Part shown: positions 1-6,981 of the stretch, one piece after another
Layout: each line of letters starts with the position of its first letter
Position numbering within the stretch: position 1 is the stretch's first letter
DNA from: Lentisphaerota bacterium
Lineage (GTDB): Bacteria > Verrucomicrobiota > Kiritimatiellia > JAAZAB01
Length of the DNA stretch: 9,381 bases
NCBI GenBank assembly: GCA_016182435.1
Contig: JACPGN010000153.1
Location: 1-9,381 of the forward strand
Direction: 5' to 3'
Notes under the pieces: generated by a model
What the model was told of the DNA's origin: nothing
What the model saw: the letters and a program-made list of their open reading frames with translations, nothing else
The model's database searches: none
Made by a program: the position numbers and the translations under genes

Positions 1-2
1 GC

Positions 3-581
3 GCTACCAATGAATTCCTGTTCGGCTGGAAATATAACTATGAAGACACGGGCAACAGCCTGCTGGCCAAAAACCATGAGTATGTGACCGTCACGGACGA
101 GGACGCCAGGGAACACGTGCTCGACCTGCGCGCTAACGATGCGCTCCTAAACCTCCCCGGCCAGGGTGTCCTGGTGGATAGCTACCCGATCCCCGTTACC
201 CCCGGTGGCCGCTACAAGCTCACGGTTACCGCCAAGACCACCGGGGCCGATTGCCGCATACTGGCGGAAGGTTATCGCTGGCGCCCGGGCGTCAAACCGC
301 ACGCCAACCCCAGGCTGGCCGAACTGCGCAAATGTTACAAGTTTGCCCAGGTTTTTTTCAACCCGGAAAAAGCCGGTACTATGGGCGGAATCAATCCCTC
401 CCAAGGTTGGGTAACGGCCGCGCAGACGTTTCCCGAAGAACACATGTCCAAGCTGGCCCAGGAGACGTTCAGCCGGGTCCAGTTCCTGGTGGTTCATATT
501 ATCGCCATTGGCGGCTCTTGCCCGCCCGATGGCTGGGTGCATCTCTACGTAGACGACGTGAAACTGGAACGAATCAATTGA
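3..581 (+). CDS. C-terminal part of a protein with a CBM4/9-like jelly-roll domain (5' end outside window)
   Basis: The reading frame is open from the first bases of the window to a TGA at 579-581, giving 192 visible residues; the true start lies upstream. The visible part resembles a galactose-binding-like beta-sandwich of the carbohydrate-binding module 4/9 type. A segment YPIPVTPGGRYKLTVTAKTT (about residues 61-80 of the visible part) matches the usual 'pv.PG..Y.l...aK' strand pair, and the chain ends with GWVHLYVDDVKLERIN, the typical closing 'DDV.LE' strand of such domains. Several aromatic residues (W9, Y11, W93) could belong to a ligand face, but no ligand can be assigned. The ATG at 84 is an internal methionine and an unlikely start, because the upstream frame continues with compatible sequence. 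The protein could be a glycoside hydrolase, a surface protein or a stand-alone binding module; the missing N-terminal part would decide. The domain call is inferred from motifs only. Confidence 0.75.
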   Translation, partial: ATNEFLFGWKYNYEDTGNSLLAKNHEYVTVTDEDAREHVLDLRANDALLNLPGQGVLVDSYPIPVTPGGRYKLTVTAKTTGADCRILAEGYRWRPGVKPHANPRLAELRKCYKFAQVFFNPEKAGTMGGINPSQGWVTAAQTFPEEHMSKLAQETFSRVQFLVVHIIAIGGSCPPDGWVHLYVDDVKLERIN

Positions 582-589
582 GATGGCAC

Positions 590-659
590 GGCGATGGTGG
601 CCCATCGCCCTCCATGAAATCGATGACGGGATGATGGAGGGCGGGCGGCCTCGACCGCC
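590..659. repeat. Palindromic repeat copy A (two hairpins, third possible)
   Basis: This lies just after the stop codon of the preceding gene. Hairpin 1 pairs 590-597 with 602-609 (GGCGATGG/CCATCGCC, 8 bp, loop TGGC). Hairpin 2 pairs 640-647 with 652-659 (loop GCCT) with one G-A mismatch at 645/654. The arms CCCTCCAT (608-615) and ATGGAGGG (634-641) can also pair and bracket the space between the hairpins. A further short stem GCACA/TGTGC sits at 672-684. The block 634-660 is 26 of 27 bases identical to 6873-6899, so this is a dispersed repeat and not an ordinary single terminator. No U-tract follows either hairpin. The rest of 582-740 shows only a G-rich ribosome binding site, GGGGGGA at 729-735. 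Confidence 0.8.
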
Positions 660-740
660 GATGGTCTACCTGCACAGCCTGTGCGGCCGCTGAGATAGAT
701 GAACGAGTTTGAGTAGTTAGGAAAAAACGGGGGGATTTCC

Positions 741-3700
741 ATGGCGCCGGCCGTCCTACAGCATGAATTAACGCGCATCGGGCGCATTCTGAACCGCTTT
801 CAGGCGGAGATTCGCGCGGTGCTGCTCGTGGCCGCAGCCCTGGCGGGAGTGTGGCTGCTGACCCTTTCCGACCTGTTCTTGCGCTACCAGCGCCCCGGCC
901 GCCTGACGGCCTGGCTGCTGCTGATCGTTGGGGGCGCCGCCGGAATGTCATTTGTGATCGCTGCCTTGCGGGCCCGGCGCACGCCGCAAGGCGTAGCGGC
1001 CCGGCTCGAGCAGGCGTTTCCCCTGCTGGACAATCACCTCATCAATACGCTCCAATTTTCCCAGCGCGCCAACGCCGACCTGATGGAACAGCAATACCTG
1101 GAACGTCAGGCCCCCGACTGGTCAATCATCAATATAAAGACCCTGCGGGACCGCAAAAACCGCTGGCGCGCTTATATCATGCTGCTCCTGGCTGGTCTGA
1201 TATTTATCGCCACCGGCGCCTGGGTCGGCGGCGCCTGGAATAACGCCCTCGCGCGAATAATCAACCCGTTTTCACCGCGCGCGCCGACTACGCTGGCCAT
1301 TATCCACGGTGTTACCCCGGGCCACAGCGCCGTGCTTAAGGGCAGCGCGCTGACCCTCGAATGCCAGGTAATGGGTAAACCAGGCCAACTCGTCTCGCTC
1401 GACCTCTGGCCGGATGACGATAGGCGCAGTGCAATAAAATTGGGACGATTGACCGGTAACGGCCAGGAGACCTATAGCTACCAGATCGCCAAAATCGCTA
1501 CCGGCTATAAATATCGTTTCCGCGCCGGGGATGCGGTCTCAGAACGATTTGCCATCCAGTCGCTGCCTCCGCTGGCGTTTACCCGCTTGGACGTTGCCGT
1601 AACGCCTCCGGAAAGAAGCGGCTTGGATGTCCGCCGCTTTGACGGCCTCACGGAAACATTCTCCATCCCCGAGGATTCAATCCTGGGCCTGAACCTCCAG
1701 TGCAACCGGGAGCTTGCCTCCGCCACGCTGGAAACTACCAATTCCGTGGAGCTTAAGTCGTCCGATCGCGGCCAATCCTGGAACGGTCAAATCGTGTTAA
1801 CCTCAACCCGAGCGCTGGTTATTAAAGCCCGCGACGCGCATGCCACCACTGCCGAAACTACGCTGAAAATCACGGTCATTCCCGATGCGCCCCCCGTGAT
1901 TCACGTCATCGCGCCAGCAGGTCGCACACGGCTGGCTACCGGCGCTTCGCCGCGCATCCAGTGGGAAGTAAGCGACGATTTCGGGCTCAGCGCCGTGCGC
2001 CTGGAATCGAGCGCCGAGCAGGCCGTAAGCGTTGGCCCGGAGGTTGCGCCCGGCGCGCTCGTTCAATCCTGGACGCTGGCTGGCGCGCTGGCCTTTAATA
2101 CCAACTGGAGCGGTGAAGGATTCCCCTTGCGCATGGATAAACCGCTGGTGTTCCGCATTGTGGCTTTAGACAATCGCGCCCGCGGCCAGCCCAACCGGAC
2201 AGTTTCCGCGCCCATTGTATTCGAATGGGCAACTTCCAAGGACTTAGCCTCGCAAAACAAAGCGGCGGCTGACAAGCTGGCCGAGACTTTCAAGAGCCTG
2301 GTGGAACGCCAACGGGAAAACCTGGAAAAGACAACCGCTCTCGAAGCCCGGCCGCTAACGGCCAAGCCGGCTGATTGGCACACGACGGCGCAGGCACAGC
2401 AGCTTATCCGGCAAATTACCGGGCAATTGCTTGCCGACCCAAAGAAACCGCTGAGCACGCTGGCCGAGCCGATCCGCACCTTGTACCAGGGCGCCATGCT
2501 GGAAGTCATTGACGTTCTGGAGCGCATTGCCCCCGCGCAAGCATCTCAAAAAACCACACTCGCCCGGCAGGCGATTCTGCTGGAGACACGAATCTTACGC
2601 GTGCTGACCAGCACGGAAACCGGCCTTGATGCCGTTAAGCGCAACCAGGAAATAACCAGCTTGCTGGGTCAGTTGGATGCCCTGGTCAAAGGCCAGGAGA
2701 CCGTGCTTGCTCAGACCAAGGTTGCTACTACCAACGCCGCGGTCCTCAACCCGGCCCTGGTGGACAGGCAGGATCGTCTGGCCGGCACCCTGACGGAATT
2801 CGCGCAGACCTGTCGGAAGGAAGCCACCACGCTCTCGGCCAGCGACCTGGCCTTCAGCACGATGCTGGTCAAGATTGCCGACGGCTGCGAAAGCAACAAG
2901 CTTTCGGCCCTGCTGCTGAAAGCCGCCGAGAGCCTGCAGAACAAGCAGCCCGCTAAGGCAATCCCGCCGCAGAGCGAGACTCTGGCGGCGCTTACTTCTT
3001 TCCAGAAACTACTCAATAGCTGGCGCATCCAGGATGCCACCCAAACGATGACCGATCTGCGCGCGGCGCTGCAGGCGGCCAGCAAGAAAATGGACAAACT
3101 GATTGACCTGGAATCCAAGAGCTTAGACGGCATTCGCGAGACCATGCGTCAGAAAGACGCGTCCGGCAAGGCGTATGACGAGTTCGAAGAAGAATATCAA
3201 GAACTGCACGAACAGACAAAAGACGCCCTCTTGCAGATCGCCACGGACCTGCAAGTCTTCCCCGAGTTGCCGGTGGGCAACGACCTGGTGGAAGACGTCT
3301 TCCAGATCTTTGAAGAGGTCAAGCAGGTACCGGGCAGCGAGAAAGCGCCCATCGCGGAAGTCGGCCTGCAGAAGGAGGATTTCATCCTGGACTACATTGA
3401 TTCCCTGAAGGACACCAAGAAGCGGATTGACGACACCGAAGTCTGGCTGCCGGCCACTCCCGACGACGCCAGGCGGCTGACCGAAAGTTTCGACCAGGCG
3501 GAAATGCCGGAAATCCCCATAATTCCCATGGCCAGCGAGGCTGAAGACATTATCGGCGATCTGCTCAAGCAAGAGGAAGAACTGGAACAACAGGCGCATG
3601 ATTCCGCCGGCAATCAGGGCGTGCCGGATCTGAGTATGGGCTGGGACATCAAGGAAGGCGAATGGACAAGTTATGCCGCCAAGGGCAAATCGGGCAACGA

Positions 3701-4331
3701 AGCCCCGGACCACAAGGAACAGGATGGCCGCTCCATCGTCGGCCGGCAAGGCATGGCCGATGGCGAAACGACGGCCGGCTCCGGCAAGATCAGCGAAGGC
3801 GACGAGAATATTGAGAAGCGCATGACCCAGGACGCCTCGCAATCGGGCCAGGTGCAGGAGGAAGGCCACAGCAAAGCAAAGGCCACCGGCGGTGGCAAAG
3901 GCTCGGGCTACGGCGATGAGCTGGGCATGAGCGGTTCGGGTCCCCGTCGGGATTCCAAGGTCAAGCAAGGCTCGGAACAGGGCTTGCAGGCCATGTTGAA
4001 GCGCAACGCCCAAGCGCTCTATGCCCGTTCCGAACTCTCCCACGTGCGCACCGGCTCGCTGGATGAAGCCATCCGCTGGATGCAGCAAGCCGAAGACGCC
4101 ATGGCCAAGGGCTATCCCATCCAGCAGGTGCGCGAGTTCCAGCGGCGAGCCGTGACCGCCCTGAAAAAGTCGCGGACGGAATTGGGCGGCGCGGTCATGG
4201 ATTCGGCCGAGGCGCTCACTTTGGCGGCCCCGCCGATTGACGACCAGCTCGCCGGCGTCCGCGATGAAGCGCCGGCCAGTTACCGGGAATTAGTTGCGGA
4301 ATATTTCAAATCCTTGAGCGTTGCGCCGTGA
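741..4331 (+). CDS. Large DUF4175-like membrane protein with coiled-coil and Gly-rich C-terminal region
   Basis: A 1196-residue protein starting at ATG 741, preceded by GGGGGGA at 729-735 (5-base gap). Two hydrophobic helices lie at about 24-48 and 54-77 and a third at about 144-166. Between them is a soluble segment with TPQGVAARLEQAFPLLDNHL (81-100), resembling the 'leer.fP.l..rl' stretch of DUF4175 proteins. Residues about 180-500 are beta-rich (repeated Ig/fibronectin-like strand patterns such as PDAPPVIHVIAP at 381-392). Residues about 500-950 are strongly helical and charged, likely coiled coil. Residues about 955-1075 are Gly/Ser/Glu/Lys-rich and low in complexity, with EQDGRSIVGRQGMADGET at 993-1010. 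The end is helical and closes with YRELVAEYFKSL (1181-1192), a typical DUF4175-like ending. The bulk probably lies outside the cytoplasmic membrane, which is inferred. No catalytic motif was seen. In related bacteria such genes often accompany MoxR/DUF58/VWA genes; those are not in this window. The family call is moderately sure and the function unknown. Confidence 0.8.
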   Translation: MAPAVLQHELTRIGRILNRFQAEIRAVLLVAAALAGVWLLTLSDLFLRYQRPGRLTAWLLLIVGGAAGMSFVIAALRARRTPQGVAARLEQAFPLLDNHLINTLQFSQRANADLMEQQYLERQAPDWSIINIKTLRDRKNRWRAYIMLLLAGLIFIATGAWVGGAWNNALARIINPFSPRAPTTLAIIHGVTPGHSAVLKGSALTLECQVMGKPGQLVSLDLWPDDDRRSAIKLGRLTGNGQETYSYQIAKIATGYKYRFRAGDAVSERFAIQSLPPLAFTRLDVAVTPPERSGLDVRRFDGLTETFSIPEDSILGLNLQCNRELASATLETTNSVELKSSDRGQSWNGQIVLTSTRALVIKARDAHATTAETTLKITVIPDAPPVIHVIAPAGRTRLATGASPRIQWEVSDDFGLSAVRLESSAEQAVSVGPEVAPGALVQSWTLAGALAFNTNWSGEGFPLRMDKPLVFRIVALDNRARGQPNRTVSAPIVFEWATSKDLASQNKAAADKLAETFKSLVERQRENLEKTTALEARPLTAKPADWHTTAQAQQLIRQITGQLLADPKKPLSTLAEPIRTLYQGAMLEVIDVLERIAPAQASQKTTLARQAILLETRILRVLTSTETGLDAVKRNQEITSLLGQLDALVKGQETVLAQTKVATTNAAVLNPALVDRQDRLAGTLTEFAQTCRKEATTLSASDLAFSTMLVKIADGCESNKLSALLLKAAESLQNKQPAKAIPPQSETLAALTSFQKLLNSWRIQDATQTMTDLRAALQAASKKMDKLIDLESKSLDGIRETMRQKDASGKAYDEFEEEYQELHEQTKDALLQIATDLQVFPELPVGNDLVEDVFQIFEEVKQVPGSEKAPIAEVGLQKEDFILDYIDSLKDTKKRIDDTEVWLPATPDDARRLTESFDQAEMPEIPIIPMASEAEDIIGDLLKQEEELEQQAHDSAGNQGVPDLSMGWDIKEGEWTSYAAKGKSGNEAPDHKEQDGRSIVGRQGMADGETTAGSGKISEGDENIEKRMTQDASQSGQVQEEGHSKAKATGGGKGSGYGDELGMSGSGPRRDSKVKQGSEQGLQAMLKRNAQALYARSELSHVRTGSLDEAIRWMQQAEDAMAKGYPIQQVREFQRRAVTALKKSRTELGGAVMDSAEALTLAAPPIDDQLAGVRDEAPASYRELVAEYFKSLSVAP

Positions 4332-4358
4332 CCCGCGGGATAAGTTCCATGAAGATAA

Positions 4359-4368
4359 ACGTTAACGT
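4359..4368. other. Perfect 10-bp palindrome ACGTTAACGT
   Basis: ACGTTAACGT lies 27 bases after the stop of the DUF4175-like gene and 37 bases before the inverted-repeat element. It is perfectly self-complementary with no loop, so it would suit a dimeric DNA-binding protein better than an RNA hairpin. There is no recognised consensus, no second copy in the window, and no convincing promoter around it. A 10-bp palindrome may also be due to chance. Confidence 0.2.
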
Positions 4369-4405
4369 AGTGTTCCTGACGCATCTTTACATTCGTTGTG
4401 ATGCC

Positions 4406-4483
4406 GTCATTCCCGCGGAAGCGGGAATCCAGGATGCAATGATACGGAATCAGGACTGGATTCCGGGTCAAGCCCGGAATGAC
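4406..4483. repeat. 78-bp MITE/REP-like inverted-repeat element with dRS3-type core
   Basis: The ends are GTCATTCC (4406-4413) and its complement GGAATGAC (4476-4483). Inside these, GGAATCCAG (4424-4432) pairs with CTGGATTCC (4456-4464). Each half also forms its own hairpin: 4409-4416 with 4421-4428 (ATTCCCGC/GCGGGAAT, loop GGAA) and 4460-4467 with 4473-4480 (ATTCCGGG/CCCGGAAT). The left core fits ATTCCC-N8-GGGAAT, the pattern of the dRS3 element described in Neisseria; similar elements are scattered through many bacterial genomes. The minus strand encodes the familiar spurious peptide containing GLTRNP and DSRFRGNDG. The element ends five bases before the start codon of the next gene. Confidence 0.85.
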
Positions 4484-4488
4484 AATCA

Positions 4489-6825
4489 ATGAAGTTATTT
4501 ATGGGACGCTACAGTAAGCTCTGGATCGGCGTATTGATCCTACTCTCCGGCGCTCCCCTGCGGGCGCAAGACTCCTGGCACATACCCCTCGCCGAGGCGC
4601 GCTTCGCGGTTGAGCTTGTATCCCGCCCGACAGTTCCAGTGGCCGGCATCGTGGCCATTCTGCCAGATGGGGGCATTCTGCCCAAAGGCAAACTCAAGGC
4701 GGAAGTAGTGGATGAGGCCGGCAATCCGCTGAAGGCCAACCTGCTGTGGCATAATCCCAATCAAGGCTTAGCGCTGGTGTTTGAGGATAGCCCCGGTAAG
4801 CAAGCCTGGATTTACATTTCACCGGCCACGGACTACCCGAAAGCCACTGCCCCCTTACGCCCCAGCCTGATGCTCTTCGTGCGTAACGGCGGCAACCCAG
4901 GCCTGGAACAGGCGCATGCCTTGACCGGCGCATTGCCCGTCGGCCCGGACATCTATTTTACCCTCGTTGATAACATTGCCCATACCTACTCCCCCGCCGG
5001 CCGGGACGAGCAAACCTCATCGTTTTACACCGGCTCTTTCCGCGTTAATAAAGCCGGGAAAACTTTTTTTTATACCATCTCCAAGGATGGCTCGGAATTT
5101 TCCATTGATGGCAAACTGGTCTATAGTTGGCCGGGCCTGCACGGCCGCGCCGGCAGTGAGCGCGGCGAAAAAGGAGCTTGGCTTGACCTCGGCGCCGGCA
5201 TCCATCAGATCGAGTATTTTCACTTCAGTCAGGCTTACCTCGGCCGGGAATGCCAGTTAGGCTGGCAAGAGGCCGGAGAGAGTAATCCGCGCAACCCAAA
5301 GCACCCTGAGCTTCCCAACCTGGACGTTACTCGGCCAATGCGTAAGTTTGACTTCGTTCATTCCGGCCGAGCCCGGCTCACGGCGGGGACCTCCAAGCAA
5401 GGGCCCCTGGCAATTGCCAACAGCCAGTGGCGCTCCGTCCTCCAGCTAGGGCAGAATCCCATTTGCCTCTTCCAGTTGACCGCCTTTGGCCATGAGCGTT
5501 TGCCAACCAATACGCTATTCGAATGGGATTTTGGCCTCGGGCGCAAGGCGTCCGGCGCGCAGGTCGAGTGGCTTTTCAGCGGCCTGGGCGACCAGCAGGT
5601 TAGTCTGACGGTGGCCACGGGCACAGACAAATCAACCTGTTCCAAAAAGTTCTTCCCCAAATCGTCGAGCCCGCACGAACCGCTGCAGCTTTCCATCAAC
5701 AACGCGGAACACCGGCGCAGAGTTCGGGACTTATACCAGGTCATGTGCCGCGCCACACCCGCGCTCAAGCGGCCTGGCGAGTTGTGGGATGCAACCCTCT
5801 GGGAAGGCTTCCTGGCTGTTCTGGATTTGCCGGCCGAATATACCCTCTTGAGCGAATTGTTCGAGCGTTCGCGTCAGGATATCTTAAGCCTGAACGACAA
5901 ACAGCGCTGGCTGCTGGAGAGCGTTTTTTTCGACGCGCTGCGCCAGGCCGACCCGAACTTAACGACCACATGGCTGGAGCGCTTGGAGAAAGAAGAAAAG
6001 GACCCGGCGCGCCGCGGGCAATGGAAAGCCCGCCGGGTGGAATTCTATATTTTCGAGTCTAATAATTTAGACCAGGCGCGCTCAGCCGCCAATGAATTTG
6101 CCGGCGCGGCGGCCGCCTTGCAGCAGACGGAATTGGCCTTGATCCGTCTGGGCGACGTCGAATTGTATAGCGGTCACCAGGATGCAGCTCAGCGTTATTA
6201 TGCCCAGGCTCAAGAATCGCGCCGGCAGCCGGCCAAACCGGAAGCGCCGGCGGCCACGGTTAAGCCGAATAACAAGCCGACGGCCGGAACACCCCCAACC
6301 CCGCCTGCTCCGGCGGAGCCTGGCGTTGACACCTGGAAAGCCACGGCGGTGCGGGAATCGTCCTTTTATGCAACGGCGCGTAGTTTGATTAGCCAGCAGG
6401 CCTATTTCGAAGCGCGCCGATTGCTGGACCAGTGGGAACTGGAATTACCGCTCAACAAGCTCTCCGGCGATTTTCCGTTAGCCGAAGCGCAATATTACAT
6501 GGCGCTCAAGGAGTTCAAGCGGGCTCAGAAAATTCTGGCGACCTACCGGCAAGCCGTGGACCTGAGCAATAACCTGCCCTCTGCCATGAAAATGGAGTTG
6601 TATTGCCTGGGCAGGCTGGATCGTGACAAAGAGGCGCGGGAACTGGCGGGACTGATTATCAAGCGCCTGCCGAACCATCCGCTGGCCAAAGAGGTTCACG
6701 AACTACTGGCTTCCGCGCCGAGCGAAGGCAAACTCACCGTGGACCTGGAAGACCGGCCAGTGGATTGGACGTCCTCCGAAAAGGTGGATGCCGCTAAGCT
6801 GGGTGATCTGTTTAAATCCGAATAA
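4489..6825 (+). CDS. Secreted PA14-like / PKD-like / helical-repeat protein
   Basis: A 778-residue protein. The N-terminus MKLFMGRYSKLWIGVLILLS followed by GAPLRAQ is a clear signal peptide (cleavage near residue 27). Residues about 30-130 are beta-rich. Residues about 150-262 look like a PA14-type beta-barrel: SFYTGSFRVNKAGKTFFYTI (178-197), DGSEFSIDGKLVYSW (200-214) and a closing LGAGIHQIEYF strand (234-244). A PKD-like segment follows, with FEWDFGLG (344-351) and VSLTVATG (371-378). From about 405 the chain is helical, resembling TPR repeats (about 430-575). A Pro/Ala-rich linker (580-612) leads to further TPR-like helices (615-740). The start ATG 4489 has no strong Shine-Dalgarno; GGAA at 4476-4479 lies inside the inverted-repeat element. 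An in-frame ATG at 4501 is a possible alternative but has no better site. The protein is probably periplasmic or envelope-associated, binding another protein or a glycan. Domain calls are from motifs only and no enzyme motif is visible. Confidence 0.8.
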   Translation: MKLFMGRYSKLWIGVLILLSGAPLRAQDSWHIPLAEARFAVELVSRPTVPVAGIVAILPDGGILPKGKLKAEVVDEAGNPLKANLLWHNPNQGLALVFEDSPGKQAWIYISPATDYPKATAPLRPSLMLFVRNGGNPGLEQAHALTGALPVGPDIYFTLVDNIAHTYSPAGRDEQTSSFYTGSFRVNKAGKTFFYTISKDGSEFSIDGKLVYSWPGLHGRAGSERGEKGAWLDLGAGIHQIEYFHFSQAYLGRECQLGWQEAGESNPRNPKHPELPNLDVTRPMRKFDFVHSGRARLTAGTSKQGPLAIANSQWRSVLQLGQNPICLFQLTAFGHERLPTNTLFEWDFGLGRKASGAQVEWLFSGLGDQQVSLTVATGTDKSTCSKKFFPKSSSPHEPLQLSINNAEHRRRVRDLYQVMCRATPALKRPGELWDATLWEGFLAVLDLPAEYTLLSELFERSRQDILSLNDKQRWLLESVFFDALRQADPNLTTTWLERLEKEEKDPARRGQWKARRVEFYIFESNNLDQARSAANEFAGAAAALQQTELALIRLGDVELYSGHQDAAQRYYAQAQESRRQPAKPEAPAATVKPNNKPTAGTPPTPPAPAEPGVDTWKATAVRESSFYATARSLISQQAYFEARRLLDQWELELPLNKLSGDFPLAEAQYYMALKEFKRAQKILATYRQAVDLSNNLPSAMKMELYCLGRLDRDKEARELAGLIIKRLPNHPLAKEVHELLASAPSEGKLTVDLEDRPVDWTSSEKVDAAKLGDLFKSE

Positions 6826-6828
6826 GGA

Positions 6829-6931
6829 GGGAATGCGGCGACGGAGCCCGTCGCCCTCCAGCGGAATGGGTCATGGAGGGCGGTCGGCCTCGACCGCCGT
6901 GGGAATGCGGCGGACCTCCGTGTCCGCCGCG
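6829..6931. repeat. Palindromic repeat copy B (three consecutive hairpins)
   Basis: This begins four bases after the stop codon of the 778-aa gene. Hairpin 1 is 6837-6844 with 6848-6855 (GGCGACGG/CCGTCGCC, loop AGC). Hairpin 2 is 6879-6886 with 6891-6898 (GGCGGTCG/CGACCGCC, loop GCCT). Hairpin 3 is 6907-6915 with 6922-6930 (GCGGCGGAC/GTCCGCCGC, loop CTCCGT). The arms CCCTCCA (6854-6860) and TGGAGGG (6874-6880) can pair across the gap between hairpins 1 and 2. A 12-bp direct repeat GGGAATGCGGCG occurs at 6829-6840 and 6901-6912, so the first and third hairpins seem to be variants of one unit. Block 6873-6899 matches 634-660 at 26 of 27 bases. No U-tract is present, so a simple terminator is unlikely, although the structures could slow polymerase or protect the upstream mRNA end. 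Confidence 0.85.
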
Positions 6932-6981
6932 CAGCGAAACGGACCAGGCATTTGCTGATTTTTAAAAACCAGGAACAGGCT

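Noticed and set aside
147..605. Minus-strand open frame of 152 codons over the jelly-roll gene
   Set aside because: It is antisense to a frame with clear beta-sandwich motifs and starts inside the palindromic repeat; no supporting ribosome binding site or motif was seen.
590..659. Repeat hairpins read as intrinsic terminators
   Set aside because: No run of T follows any of the stems on either strand, and the sequence recurs as a dispersed repeat.
3123..4088. Long open frame (321 codons) on the minus strand inside the DUF4175-like gene
   Set aside because: It lies entirely antisense to a gene with coherent domain structure, and its peptide is compositionally odd with no recognisable motif. 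It is a shadow of the GC-rich codon pattern.
4388..4428. Terminator for the DUF4175-like gene at the ATTCCCGC/GCGGGAAT hairpin
   Set aside because: The hairpin is followed by CCAGG and not by a T-tract; it belongs to the inverted-repeat element.
4280..4489. Minus-strand 69-codon open frame across the intergenic region
   Set aside because: The peptide with GLTRNP and DSRFRGNDG is the usual spurious translation of this type of palindromic element.
590..6931. CRISPR array from repeated palindromes
   Set aside because: There are only two copies about 6.2 kb apart, with genes between them and no regular spacers or cas genes.
6833..6958. Forty-one-codon open frame preceded by GGAGG at 6826-6830
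   Set aside because: The gap from GGAGG to ATG is only two bases and the frame consists of the hairpin repeat, giving an Arg/Ser-rich peptide without features.
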